A stretch of DNA of 64,000 nt from Combretum micranthum. Taxonomy: Eukaryota > Streptophyta > Magnoliopsida > Myrtales > Combretaceae. Made by a program: the position numbers and the translations under genes. Below are positions 35,050-47,600 of this stretch, piece after piece. Where the stretch lies: the NCBI GenBank assembly GCA_024138025.1, contig JAMXBD010000168.1, positions 992,001 through 1,056,000 on the forward strand, in the 5' to 3' direction. The notes below the pieces were generated by a model, which did no database searches, had not been told where the DNA came from, and worked only from the letters and a program-made list of their open reading frames with translations. Position 1 is the stretch's first letter, and each line of letters starts with the position of its first letter.

Positions 35050-35560
35050 GGTTGCCTAGCTGGTCTTTCGGCTTAAAGTTTACAATACATACTTGATCTC
35101 CCTTTAAGGCCTTAATGTACAGTCTTCTGGATTTTTCCTAATCTCCACTGCAAACTCCTATTCCTATTGGTGGTAAGGAGCTTTTTCTTTTAGGTAGGGT
35201 TAGGAAACTACCATGACTAATATCAACTGAGGGGTTCTACTGAGAATGCTGTTATAGGGAGACCAATAGTCAACCATAAGGAAATCGATCTGATGTGCTT
35301 CACAACATTATCTGCTACTAACCTCTAGAGATAGTGTGCTAATTCCTTGGGATCAAATAGGTTTTTTTCGAACCATAAAGCCTATGGTCACATAGTCTTA
35401 GTTTTGGTATGAAATCGTTCTTCATTTGCTTGTAGGTGTGGTTGAAGAGAATGTCTATACTGCTACTGGTATCTATCAACACCCTTTTGCCTCATGTCGG
35501 TCGATCCTACCACTGAGTTAAGTCTCAATTAGCTTGAAGTGATTAGCCCACCTATAATGA
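35050..35560 (-). pseudogene. Tat-lineage aspartic protease remnant; RT core deleted after it
   Basis: The minus strand reads RRVLIDTSSSIDILFNHTYK at about 35505-35446, the active-site region of Tat proteases (usually D-G/T-G/S-S-x-D-I-L). It is followed by RLYGSKKTYLIP and, in another frame, YNSILSRTPQLI (about 35265-35230), the counterpart of 'YNAILGRP'. Downstream the reading passes into RNase H pieces after only a few hundred bases with no YxDD-type RT motif, so the RT core seems deleted. Confidence 0.65.
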
Positions 35561-35959
35561 TGTTAATTTCATTGTAGCACTACTCGTTGGTTCAAGCTGA
35601 TCGTATTGTCCCTAAGGGTGGTTTCCTTGATTGTCTACTTTCTCGTCCATCTACCTCTTCTAAGTAAGAGGTTTACACTTTATAACATCGTGGTTGATGT
35701 ACGTTTTCAACCGGCATCATGCCCACAGTTGTGGTGGTACTTATGGTATTTTTTTTTATTCCATTCATTTTGCAATAGGCCTCATAGGAGGTGGTGGTAG
35801 GAGGAGCCTTTGGCTTCTTATTTTTAGGAATATGTCATGCACTAGAAGTTTTAATGGTGTGAACTCATCATACATTGGGAATAGTTTCCTCTTATCATTA
35901 TCCTTAAGACTAGGATTCATGTTGCTATGGTTGCTTGATACATGGGGGTTTTTGTTCAC

Positions 35960-37140
35960 CCTTTGTCCTAATGTTGACCATGTTTAGTTCGAATAGGCTC
36001 GACCTTCTCTTTGGTTTCCTTTCTAGCATTCCTTGTGTCCTCCTAGCGGATGTACTTTTGCACCTTTTCCCTTACTTGTTCTAGTGTTGTAAGTAGGAAC
36101 TTCGAGATCAAATCGAAGAATGGGCTATCGGCTAAGACCCCTTATTTGATGGCCTCAAGAGCCACTCCCCAGTTCAAGTTTGGGATCTTTAAGCATGCTT
36201 TATTGAATCGCTAAATAGTCCCAAAGGGGTTCCCTCTACCTTTTATCGTACCATGTAAAGGTACGGTGCATTCTATTCTAACGGTTTGTTGGCATGAAAT
36301 GTGCCACAAAGGGATTGACAAGTTAGTCAAACAAACTGATCGTGTTAGAAGTGAGCTTATTGAACCAAATACATGTGGTAGGAAATTTTTTGCAACAAAT
36401 GGCATCTAAGAAGTATAGATCGCCCTGATAGATTGGAACTAAGCGAGGTAGTCCTCGGGGTTATTTATCCCGTCATAAGACTCCAGGTTTAGGAGTTGAG
36501 CTCAGTAGAAAGTACATCGGATTATGCTACGACCATAAAGAGCGTTTTACCTAGAACCGCCTTTGTGGTGGGCCCATTCCCGAAACTTTCCTTTATAGTG
36601 GAAAGTCGTCTCATCATATTTTTAATCTGTTCCAAGGCTTGTTCCTAGTTCGAGCTTGGTTGCACGGCTGTTTGCGAGAGCGGGTGTGCATTGTCCTCGT
36701 GAGCTCGAATTGAGCCAAGACCTGCACACATGGCCTATGAGATATTTTCATCATGTGTTCTGTGATCCACTACAATTTGACTTAGGCGTTGATAAACCTG
36801 GTACCTTCTTAAATAATCAAAGCAAACTAATTCCAAGAATAGGTGGTTCTTCAATGACTATTTAATGTCCATCTCATGGTGTAAGACCAATTGTTGATGA
36901 AGGTGATAGCCTGCGATGGAGTTATGGTATACTGATGATGCCTTCTAGGTAACACCTTTAGTGATCCAGTTGTGGAAAGAGATGGTGACTTGCTTAACTG
37001 GGCTTTAGAAGCTTGCTCCTCCATGTGTAGGTCCTTTAAGTTTTGCAGTTCCATGATTCTAAGTTGGAGCTGAGCATTGGTATGCTCATTTTCAAGGTTT
37101 TTGTGCGTGAGCTGTCTACATAGATTCACCAGATCCAAAA
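35960..37140 (-). pseudogene. Tat-lineage gag remnant
   Basis: Minus-strand order: a coiled-coil-like N-terminus (37138-36985, ENEHTNAQLQLRIMELQNLK); LESYDGINNPEDYLA (about 36490-36445), the 'YDG..DP.DHL' entry of Ty3 gag; FIPLWH/LWHISCQQT and GRGNPFGTI (36330-36211); RFNKACLKIPNLNWGVALEA (36210-36150); then DSPFFDLISK and LEQVREKVQKYIR (36130-36050). Stops and frameshifts throughout. It forms the capsid in active relatives. Confidence 0.8.
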
Positions 37141-37382
37141 TTCGTTTTAGATCAATGAAGTTGGCGTTGTTTGGAGATGGAAGCTCTTGATGTTGTTGCC
37201 TATGGGCTACGCCTCATTTAAGGGAAAAACTATCATCTGCATTAAAGCTGAATCAAGTTGATTCCATTGGGTCTTGACTTGATTACTATTGATTACAAAG
37301 TGTAGACTTATAATATTATAGGTTTTTATCTAATCAAATGCTTTAAAGGTTTAGAGATTTCCTTGGGGAACGTGACTGGGTT

Positions 37383-37400
37383 TTCCTACAAATGGTGCCA
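37383..37400 (-). other. primer-binding site of the Tat-lineage element (mutated)
   Basis: The minus strand reads TGGCACCATTTGTAGGAA, 4 bp from the 5' LTR. It corresponds to the TGGCGCCGTCTGTGGGAA-like PBS common in Tat elements, and the four differences are all C-to-T or G-to-A. Confidence 0.6.
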
Positions 37401-37404
37401 CATT

Positions 37405-37965
37405 TGGGCCCTCTAAACACGAATCACGGTAAGTAGGGCACTGGGGGGTTACCTAACATGATCACTCCAATGCTTAAGTCAGTTCGTAGATCACCTAGAG
37501 AACACTGAAGAGAATAGACAAGGGAAATAGTGAAATGATCAAATAAGTAACTTTCCTGTACCTGAGGAGGGAAGGGCCATTTATAGTTGTAGTCATGCCA
37601 AAATAGGACCCACCGAATATTTTTTGTTATGATAGTCCTCAAGTTGGTAGTTGACTCGGTATAGGTAAGGAAGATCTGTCATTGGTTTGAGGTTGAAGAA
37701 TTGAGAGGATGTAGAGTGCAATCGGGCTGATCATGTCCCACTTGTCCCATTTATGGAGTAGAACATGTATAAGATCGAGAGGGGCTCATGGGAGGGATCA
37801 TGGATGGAGTGTCGAGGGTGAGATGAGATCGAGGTCAATATGGGGGCTGGGCTCTTTGTGGACTAGGTCGAGCTCATGGGGCTTTAAAATTCCTTATGGA
37901 CTTTTTGACGCAATTGAGGCTTACGATGGGCTGGTTGGGACTCAACATATTTTTTACTATCAATA
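37405..37965 (-). repeat. 5' LTR of the Tat-lineage element
   Basis: Direct-orientation partner of 22670-23172. Plus-strand ends are TGGGCC...AATA. It is longer than the other copy by about 58 bp because of small indels. Confidence 0.85.
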
Positions 37966-38984
37966 ATACTATTTTGTAAGGAAAAAAAAGGAAAAAAACT
38001 CAATGAAAAATTACAAACATTACTTCCTCCTGATTCATTGTGTCCATAACTTACATTCGAGCTCCTAATTTCTTCATATTCGAAGAATTTAATTTCTGCA
38101 CCGCTATTGATTGTGTTGATTACTAACTTAGTTGTTCTTCTTGTTGTAGATAATTATTTTTATTTCAACAACAAAACATTACTTTAAAACGAAATGCAAA
38201 AAGCTTTGAATATTTTAGGAGAAATTACATCAATTGTTTTTGTAAATTTTTGGAATTACATTAATCCCCATTTTATAATTACACATCTATATATATTTTT
38301 ATAATGTTATGAAGAACTCCTTAATAAATTTTAAAATATATGTGCTTTTAGATAATTTTTTAATTACATAGATAGAGGATCCAATAAACCTTAGGTATTA
38401 TAAGTATACAATAAAAAAATGTAGGAGTATCGATCTCATTTGAAAGTTCATAGATGCAATCGATTTCATTTGTAGTCATATGCCACAAGTTGGCCTTACT
38501 ATCAAATCAAATAATTCAATCCTAAACGTAACCAAATTAATTTTTGACACTTAATTATGCTTCTTTGACTTATGGTTAGTGGCTTGTGGTGAAGTATGCT
38601 CACTTCTAATTCTATGCCTTTTTACATTTGTTGAAGGAACTATGTTTAAGAGTAATCATATTCAAAGTTCTTGACGTAGTTGTGCAGGTTTTTTCTTTTT
38701 CTTTCTATTTCGCCAAAAGTTATGTAGGTTAAGAACCACAACTTTTGACATCTTGTGGTTATGGAAAAGTACTTTAACTTTTGGTATCCTATGTCAAGTA
38801 CCTTAAAAAGTAAGTTTCCTTAAAATATTCTATTTTATTTTTATATAAAAGTAAATGAATCCAAAAAATTTTTTAAAAAAAGTGAAAAAAAAAACCCATA
38901 TGAAGGATTTTGTAGATAAAGTAATGGGAAAGTTAAATGATAAAATTACTGTTTATGTTTTCATATTATTCCTTTTTTGTTTAA
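37966..38984. other. intergenic, nothing recognised
   Basis: AT-rich; no gene or terminal repeat recognised. Confidence 0.3.
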
Positions 38985-39175
38985 GATAAAAGCAATGTTG
39001 TCAAATCTGGGTCGGCCCGATCGATTCAACTTGGTTCAATTGGAAACGGCTACAAAAAATAGGCTAGTCCACTCATTTGATCCAAATTTACATCGACCCA
39101 AATTGACATGGTTGAATTGGGTTGAATTGGAAAACCCAGATCAATTTGACCTGGATTGAAAAAAATTAGAAATTT
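38985..39175. repeat. TTCAATTGG/AACCC-rich repeat, MITE-like
   Basis: AATGTTGTCAAATCTGGGTCG followed by repeated GGTTCAATTGG, GGGTTGAATTGG and AAAACCCAG words. This resembles a common plant MITE type whose ends read 'GTTGTCAAA(A/T)CCGG'. AAACCTGATTTAATCGTTGTT at 39364 could be the worn other end. The frame at 38977-39159 is chance. Confidence 0.35.
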
Positions 39176-40141
39176 AGATATGTATTCATATTATATGATA
39201 AATTTATAAAATATAATAATTATATTATGCTTATTTAATAATTAATTGATGAATTTAATTCAAATATAGATTCAACCAAGTGATGTCATATATATATATA
39301 TGTGTGCGTGTGTATATATTTATCTTTCATAATTAAATTATCTCTTATATTTTTACTTTTTCAAAACCTGATTTAATCGTTGTTGAACCCAATTTGACCC
39401 TCTCACCCTCTAGCTTGTTCGGATGAAACTCCAAGTAACGTCGGATAAAAGTAATCGTCAAGTTGTGCTTGTGCCAAGGTTCATAATACTACTTTTTTTT
39501 TTTTTTTTTTTTGTTTTTTCCCTCAATGGCGACATGATTTGATGCGCAACTAAACACTTTCCATTATACACAGACCTAACACGCATCATGAGAAAAGCGA
39601 ACAAATAATATAAACGACAACAGTCGAATGACAATTGACAAGTGCCGTTTTTAAAACTTTGATGTAGAAAATTTACCTTTATAGATAGAAACATTAACGA
39701 CACGTTTAATACCTTGACATTTACTCTAAAATTATTACAGTAAGAATTGTGGGACTTGTTTTTAGCTTTTACTTTTTACGGAACATCTCTACTCTCTATA
39801 TATATTATAAAACGTTATTGGTTATGTTGAATTCCTGAATGAGATGATCATCTATCAGGAAGCGGATGCTAATTAGAAGTGCCTGATGAGGTAGGTTTTT
39901 ACTTTTTTAACTTTTTAACCGTACGTTTACTCTCGAGTTCTCTTTTGATAATTTGAATTGAAGTTAAATAAATCGTTCATCCTTGTCCAGCGAGCTCGTC
40001 TCATTTGTCTCACAGCAAAGTGCACCACAGAATGACGATTATGTCAGCAAACCGGATATTTCTATTAGGGAAAAAGATTAACGGGTATATTATGGATATC
40101 CATTAATAGTTAAAAACCTTAAAAGAAAAGAGAAAATTCAG

Positions 40142-40505
40142 GATGAGGAAAAAATAATTGTATTTAATAAAAAATTATAAAAATACAATAAATAAAAATA
40201 ATCTAAAAAATATAAATTAAACTTATATTTTGAAGAGATAATTTGAACGTAACGAACTTGTCTCTTCAACAATGAGTTTAGTGAAATTATTATAAACTCA
40301 TCATTGAAGAAACGAGTTCATGTGTTAATCCATCTCCTAAAAAGATGAGTTTAAGACAATTTTAATGAACTTGTCTCTTCAACAAACGAGTTTAATACAA
40401 CTTAAACTCGTCTTTTGAAGAAACTAGTTTAAATTGCTTAGTTTTTGGATTATTTTTATTATAGCATTTTCATAATTTTTTTACAAAATTATTATTATTT
40501 TCCCT
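40142..40505. mobile_element. MITE, family M1 copy 2, with internal hairpins
   Basis: The left end GAGGAAAAAATAATTGTATT... and the complement of the right end GAGAAAGGGAAAATAATAATAA form about 65-bp inverted repeats meeting at AAAAATAATC(T/C)AAAAA. The interior has two palindromes: 40255-40320 (GAACTTGTCTCTTCAACAATG with its complement) and 40365-40435 (GAACTTGTCTCTTCAACAAAC with its complement). Confidence 0.7.
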
Positions 40506-40658
40506 TTCTCAAGAAAATTATGTACCTTTTCACATATTTATTTTTTTATAGATTATATATTTAATTTTTAGAAATTATAATTTTATTTTGTTGGATTTAT
40601 TTTGGGATAATGACCAACCAATTATTCGTGGTTAATTTCAGATTTTGGCAATGGGTTC

Positions 40659-41460
40659 TCTAGACATGCCCATAGGGCATAGACCATGTTTGTCCGTGGC
40701 TCTTGAGGTTAACCCTGCCATATTTGGTCTGGTCTAACTCGTAAGTGAACTGGCACAAGTTAAACAAATATAAAATATAAAGTAATAGAAAAATTTTAAA
40801 ACGATAAATAAATTTAGACGATTTTTTAATGGAAAATTTATTTATTACTATTCGTAACATTTATGTGTTGTTGAACAAGACATGAAAAGTATATAATTAA
40901 AAACATGTTTGATTGCTTTATGTAGAGTTCCACTAATAAAACAATCCTACTTTTAAATAATGTGAGGCTTTTTTTTTTTTTTCCTTTCACAACCTCTTTT
41001 AAAGTATTACTGTAGTTCCACGTTATTAATATCTCAACTCAATTAGGATATACTTGTATATAAGAAAAGCAGATTCTTACCAATGGTCATAACTTAGTAG
41101 TATTTCCTCTAGTCTCTCAAGTGAGATATACAAAGTTCGCATCCCCCTTCCTAACTGTAATGACAAAAAAAAAAAAAAAAAAAAGCACATCCTTGATTAT
41201 TTAATGTGAAAATGAGTTAAAGACTATAATTTTCTTAGGCTCAATTTCTTTTTATTTTTAAAATTTAAATTTAAATAAAATTTTATGTTTTCAAATTCAT
41301 TTGTAATTGGACAGTTGGTACCCAGGCCAAACTTTACTTGAGTCTATTATTTAGGACCCGCCTTGTCCTGGGCTTGAGCAGTTTCTGGCCTAAAATTTTA
41401 GCCACGGACCTAGCGGATCTAGGTTAGGTATTGGCCAGCCCAGTCGTGGGATGTCTCTTC
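40659..41460. mobile_element. hAT-like non-autonomous element
   Basis: The left end TAGACATGCCCATAGGGCAT and the complement of the right end AGAGACATCCCACGACTGGG are inverted repeats. Next to each lies a GTCCGTGGCT motif (40700; complement of AGCCACGGAC at 41400). The GC-rich ends around an AT-rich interior match a widespread plant hAT-like pattern. No transposase. Confidence 0.55.
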
Positions 41461-44329
41461 TCTTATTATTATTATTATTATTAAATAATGATGAACAATA
41501 TTATACTATTACGTAGTGGTGAAAGTAGTAAATGTAATAATTTTTTATGATATAAATTTAACATAAATGTGATATCCATTGCAGAACTCCTATTTGTTTT
41601 AAATTTTTTATTTTTCTTTTTTGTTCAAAATGTTATTGTTGTATAATGTTATTATAATAACATTTCGCAATAATTAATTATGACTTTTATTATGTGGGGG
41701 AGCAACTTACTTATTCCATTTTAGAAATTTAAGCTAACAACATTAAGAGATAAACTTTAAACATTAACATGAGAAGGAAATAAAAATTACAATTTTACTA
41801 TTGCATTCTTGGTAAACTATTCCCTTTGTTGAATCAAATTTATTTATTGTTATTTAACATTATTTTATTAACTTTATGCTTGTAATGCTAGAAGCTCAAA
41901 TTTATGGAATAAGGTCTCCCTAAAATAAACATTATAATAAACTATATTGAAAAGTTTAGAAAATAACTTTTAATAACCTGTAGCTTTTGATTCAGTAAAG
42001 ATTGATTTTGAATGTATAAGCACTATGGGCCATTTTGAATTTTTATGATTAAATGGAAAAAACCCCTTCACTTCTTGAACTTTAAAAGCGTGGTTTTTGA
42101 CCTCTTAAACTATAAATAATTGCAAATTTATAACATTTTGTATTTTTCTATAAAAAATATAAAATTTGTATTATTTCAAGTGTACTTTTTTGTACAACAT
42201 TTGTACGGCTTTATATGGAAAAAGACAAGATCTTCTAAACTTGCAAGTTGTTTATAGTTCAGAAAATCAAAAAAGCTACGCTTTCAAAGTTCATGGGGTC
42301 AATTCGCTCCACTATTAAAGTCTATGAGGTATTTTTGCATTTTTCCCAAATTTTTATTACTTTTTCCCGCTACTTAATTTGCAATTAGATGGGGATATGT
42401 GTTAATAGAAACTTGTATCATTGACATTGTACAAAGAAGTGCATCCATATTCAAGGTCCTTAATACTTGTTTCTGGTCAAGTATTTCACTTTTTTGAGTT
42501 TGTTACGAATGTGAAAGGTTTCTTTTTTTAGAGAAGTTTACTGTACCGGAGTCACTCACGTTGCTGTCTTAGCAAATAATAACATGCCACATAGTATTTC
42601 TTATCACATGTAAAAGAATGTTTAAATAATTGAAATCATATTAATAATATTTTACTTCTTTTCATTTGTTGGGATAGCAATGTAATAGCAAATTGGGGAC
42701 ATCAAACTTTCATCACTTTTTTTGGGTTCTTTGAAAAACATCTAAAAAGTGAGCTTCTTTCAAATATTTAATTATTATCATATAAAAGTAAGAATATTTT
42801 ATAAGTAAATACAATCCATGAAAATATAAAAAGTAGCAAAGGAATGCAAGTAAATGAAAAAGTTCTTTAAAGACAAAAATATTTACTATTCAGGATATTG
42901 TCACCATCCTATCCCAACTAATAAACACTTAATATGTGTTAAATAAATTTTAAAAATAAAAATATTTTTAAAATAAAATAAATAATTACTATCACTTGAT
43001 ATACACATATCATATTATTATTCCATGGAATAAGATGGATATCATGGCTAGGACAATAAAATAATTTCCTCCTTCCAGTACTGGTAGAAGTGATCTTTCT
43101 CGTAAAGGAATCATGAGATCTGCATACTATACTGTTGGTATTTATGTTTTTGTTGGTCAACTTGCACGAAATGGGTGATGTGGCTGTCTAATCGTTCGTG
43201 GCGTACGTCATTGTGCCGGAAACGCAGTGCTATGCCATCTTTTCTAGACGAGTCGTTTTTACACTTTAGTGACCAAACGTAAATGCTCCCGCACTCATCT
43301 ACCCAAGTCACACAGTCTTATTGTTCTAACTTCTATGCCTTGATATATCGCGTACAGTTACTCATTGTTCATTGTCCTTGTACTTCAGTACCTTTCAGGA
43401 CATAAGATTATTTGTGGGTTTGGTTTTCTTGCTTGGCAGATTAAATGCATTTCATTTATTTTTCAGTCCATTTTGTGATAAAACTAAAACTAAAAGAGGT
43501 GGGGAAAGAACTGGCATGGAAAGATACAGATTAAGTGGCGGCCTTAGACTATACGTATGGTTTTATAGAAAACAAAAATTTCGTCACAAGACACAAGCAG
43601 TTATAAATCCAAATGATGGAGTAATTTTATTTAATCAAAGAATATCATACAAGTATACCCTAAAAAACTTGTCTATAGCGGATCTTTTGATCAACCAATA
43701 ACAAACATAAAGTGGGTAAGAAAATAAATAATAAAAAGAGAGAGGGAGAATTTAGAAAGCTAAAACTATAAAAAGCACACAATATTATTATGATATACAG
43801 TATTATACCTTTTAAATACAAAACCTCCTTTATTTATGAGAACTGAGAAGGAAAGGGATGAGATTATTTCTTATTTAACTATCTTTTAAAAAAAATTATA
43901 TAAATATAACTTGAATAAAAATAATTATATAATAATCATCGCTATGTCAAATGTTCAATATGCAATGTAAGTTTTTTAGTGTGGAAGTGCGATACATGTC
44001 TAATTGTTGTGCGTAATTGTTGTTTATTGTATTTTTAAAGTGCGATACATATTCAGAGTAAATCATTGCTATATTACATGTTGGACATGCGGTATTTTTG
44101 CAAATCTTGGCATTGTATATCCTACATGCAATACAAAAATAGTAATTAGGTAATTTTTTTTACTTTAAATTTGTAGTTTTATAATTTTTTTCTTAAAAAT
44201 TGGTAGATATGTTTTTCACACGAAGAGGAATATACAAGAGGACAACAGGCCATATTACGTGGATAGCACAACATTCTTGAGGAGGCTTTATATTTGTAAA
44301 GTAAGAGTACTGCTATATCTTATGTCCAT
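41461..44329. other. intergenic upstream of the amino acid permease gene
   Basis: No convincing gene. It includes a (TTA)n run at 41463-41482. The frames at 43111-43311 and 43372-43701 have no family resemblance or splice context. Around 43930-44150 GTGCGATACAT and its complement-like words recur, maybe a tiny MITE. Confidence 0.3.
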
Positions 44330-44602
44330 GATATATATCGAACAAATATTGCTTCTCGCACTATGAGCGTGTTTCACGAGCGATAGCACAGGAACTGTGT
44401 AGCTTCCGTCCCATGAGCTCACATAATAATTTAGTACTTATCCTTGCCATGCCATCATCTTATGTCCTATAAAATCCTAGCTACTCTTTTAACTTTTAAG
44501 CACCCATCTTCTGCTTCAAATCAAATCTCTCTCCTCTCTCTCTCTCTCTCTCTTTCTCTCTTTCTCTCGCGAGCCTAACCAGCATCCTCTTTGTAAGCCA
44601 CT
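44330..44602 (+). promoter_or_regulatory. promoter and 5' leader of the amino acid permease gene
   Basis: TATAAAA at 44468-44474 lies 129 bp before the ATG. The leader has a CT microsatellite (44532-44577), common in plant 5' UTRs. GTGTTTCACGAGC and AGTACTTATCCTTGCCAT upstream of the TATA box are also kept in the inverted copy at 55345-55555, so they may be functional or simply shared by descent. Confidence 0.6.
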
Positions 44603-47600
44603 ATGCTGCCTAGGAGTCGAACTTTACCATCAAGAATACACAATGGAATCGTGAGAATAAGTTTTTTAAATTTATTGCTTTACGATTTCTAAATTTCTGC
44701 TTTACCACACGTTGATTCCACAATTTCACGAGTTTTCATTTTGACCCATCGACTTCCACCAAAGTTGTTAAATTACACTTAACTTCATAATTACATGTAA
44801 ATATTTCACAGCACATGCTCCTAATACTATATTATATATGTTTGTATTTCACGCGAAAAAGTGCTACACAAGACAAATAATTTTGTCTGTTGGTCCTATA
44901 TAAAGTACATAGAATACAACTGCATGTTTAAACTTTTTTTTTTCTTGTACTATTCTTCTTATTTGATACTGTCTTATGAAACAAACGGGTAATAATATTT
45001 CTTATCAATACTCTGTAATGTTATCCAGGCAGAAGAGAGGCATGATATCAGGAGCTACTTTCAAGTTGAGGTCGTCCAATCTAAACCCCACGCTGACACT
45101 GAAGCAATAGATACTCAGTCTAATTATTCCAAATGTTTTGATGATGATGGTCGGTTGAAGAGGACAGGTATTCTAAATCTCCTTGTATTAGTACATAATT
45201 TATCCCATCTTGCCTAAACATCTTATCATCCCCTTACGCATTGGTTTTTATATAACATATTAAAGGTTAAATATCAAATTTTATACATAAAAATCACTTT
45301 GATACCTAAATATTAGTGTGATTAATTACAATCAATTTTTTTGGTTATATTTATTATCTCTTTATCACCATTTACTTTGTTTGCTAACTTAGAAGAGATT
45401 GCATATCATTAAATTTTTACTATTTCTTTTTTACACCATCTAGTACCAAATAAATTGTTTTTTTTAACATAAAAAATGAAGCAAATGATATTGATGAAGT
45501 AGTAAAAATACTTACAAAAAGTTTGATTAAATAGTGAGTTGATTATTTCAAAGTTTAAGTACAAAATTAAATTTTTATAAAAATATTTAGGTACCAAATT
45601 AGACATTTGGCCTACATTAAGCTCCCTATTAAGAGAATAGATGCCTCCAGGCAGACGCGCTTGCATGTTATATAGGAATGCAATCTTTATAGGAAATTTT
45701 CGTTCACTACCAAGAGATATCAATAAACTTTAACACACATGAAAAATTAAATAGTAGTTTCAAAAATAATTACTACCCTTACCCATACTTTATACGTTAG
45801 TATATATATATATTATATTACACAGCATATTAGGATTTTGGGAATGAGAAACAGTCAAAATAATTGATAATCATTTTTGGTTTGGCCCGTAAACCTTCAT
45901 ACCGTTTACGTTTCCGTTTATAATTATATGGATCTATGCAAGTTAAAACGACACAATATTAAAAATAAGCTAGAATTGAACATTTAAAGCTTCAACTCAA
46001 CTCATTAAGAAACTAGATCAATCAATCAACCTATAAAGCACAAGCACATGATGGCACTCATCGAGCTCAAAATTCATCCTAATTAATCTTGTTCACACTA
46101 CTTTTATTTAAAAATAATATATTGCTTCTAGATATGAATGTTCAAAAGGAAAACTTAATTATAAACCTGAACAACACTTTAACCGAGCTCGATTCAATCC
46201 TCGAGCGATCATTAAGCCAAATATCTTCATGTTTGAGTTAAACTTAACTATAATTTCAAATTCGAAACGATATTGTCATAAATAATAGCAATCAAGGTTT
46301 ATATATATCAATATTGAAAAGTATCACCGTCTTATTATTGTAAGATTATCTATTACAAAACTTTTTAATGAAGGTGTTAATTACGTCGTAACACATACTA
46401 TTATATATCTTTGGTGGATACTATTACTCTGTGCACGCAGGGACGTTCTGGACAGGAGCATCACATATAATAACAGCAGTGATAGGATCAGGAGTGCTTT
46501 CATTGGCATGGTCAATAGGGCAGTTGGGTTGGATTGCAGGACCATCTGTTATGATTCTCTTTGCTTTTGTCAACCTTTATTGTTCCAATCTCTTAGCTCA
46601 GTGTTATAGGTCTGGCGATCCTGTCACCGGTCAACGAAACTACACTTACATGGATGCTGTCAAGGCCAACTTAGGTATATATATATATACACTTTTTACC
46701 ATAAATGGCACGCTAAACTTATATAGTTTTATTTCATGGTAGACCATCAATAAACCTTAAAGTCGGGTTTTTATTTATAGTCTTTTTTTAATGCTAGTTT
46801 TGAGGTTTTGGCAACAATTTTGAGTATGTGTGTACTTTTCAAAAGCTACGAGACAATGAAATCATCCTTTTAAATCTATTTTTATCTTTCATTTTTCAGG
46901 TGGTCGAAAAGTCATGATGTGTGGGTTGATACAATATCTTAATTTATTTGGTGTCGCAATTGGATACACCATTGCTGCATCTGTAAGCATGATGTGAGTT
47001 TAAATTAATTTTTTTAAAATATATATATATTTATTATGGTAAATTTATCGAATATCAATTAAATAAAGTTTTTTTTTTAATATCATGACTGCTGGACTGC
47101 TTTAGTAATATTATATACTTACTTTTTTTAATTAAAATATATTATCAATATTGCAAATAGTGGGAAAGTTTTTTTTTTTTTTTTCTTTTTAAGGCTTCAA
47201 ACCACAGCCTAGTACGTGAATGGATCTTTATAAGTAAAAAATAAAGTTTCCAGTTTTATCCTAGTACACATATTTTGATATTTATACTAGTATGATAAGG
47301 GGGAATCTTTAACTCCATTATTAGTTCAAGACTTTTTGTAAGTGTAGGCACCTACCAGCACTAATGATTTGTTCTGTTCCCTCCCCACTGCATTGTTGTC
47401 TTCTTTTTGTGTGTCATAGGGCTATCAAGAGATCAAACTGTTTCCACAAAAGTCATGGGAAGGATCCATGTCACATGAATAGCAACGGGTACATGATAAC
47501 TTTTGGAATCACAGAGATAATATTCTCTCAGATCCCTGATTTTGATCAAATATGGTGGCTATCTATAGTTGCTGCTATCATGTCCTTCACTTACTCTGGT

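Larger units (their letters stand above)
22670..37965 (-). mobile_element. Ty3/gypsy Tat-lineage LTR retrotransposon, about 15.3 kb, decayed, with nested insertions
   Basis: Two direct LTR copies (22670-23172 and 37405-37965) bound the unit. The primer-binding site lies inside the right LTR and the polypurine tract inside the left one, so the element runs right to left. In its own order it shows 5' LTR, PBS, gag (37140-35960), protease (35560-35050), RNase H (34950-34014), nested insertions (33990-27438), an opposite-strand accessory ORF region (26812-23820), PPT and 3' LTR. The reverse transcriptase core and integrase are not recognisable. The lineage call rests on the protease and RNase H style and the antisense ORF. 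No clear 5-bp target duplication (flanks AAGTT and ATACT). Confidence 0.8.

Noticed and set aside
35694..35987. Plus-strand frame of 97 codons
   Set aside because: Lies opposite the gag-protease part of the Tat element; a shadow.
22665..37970. Target site duplication of the Tat element (AAGTT versus ATACT)
   Set aside because: The five-base flanks do not match well enough; decay or slightly wrong LTR ends could explain it.
43372..43701. 109-codon plus-strand frame upstream of the permease
   Set aside because: No recognised domain, no splice or repeat context, AT-rich composition. Kept only as unassigned intergenic DNA.
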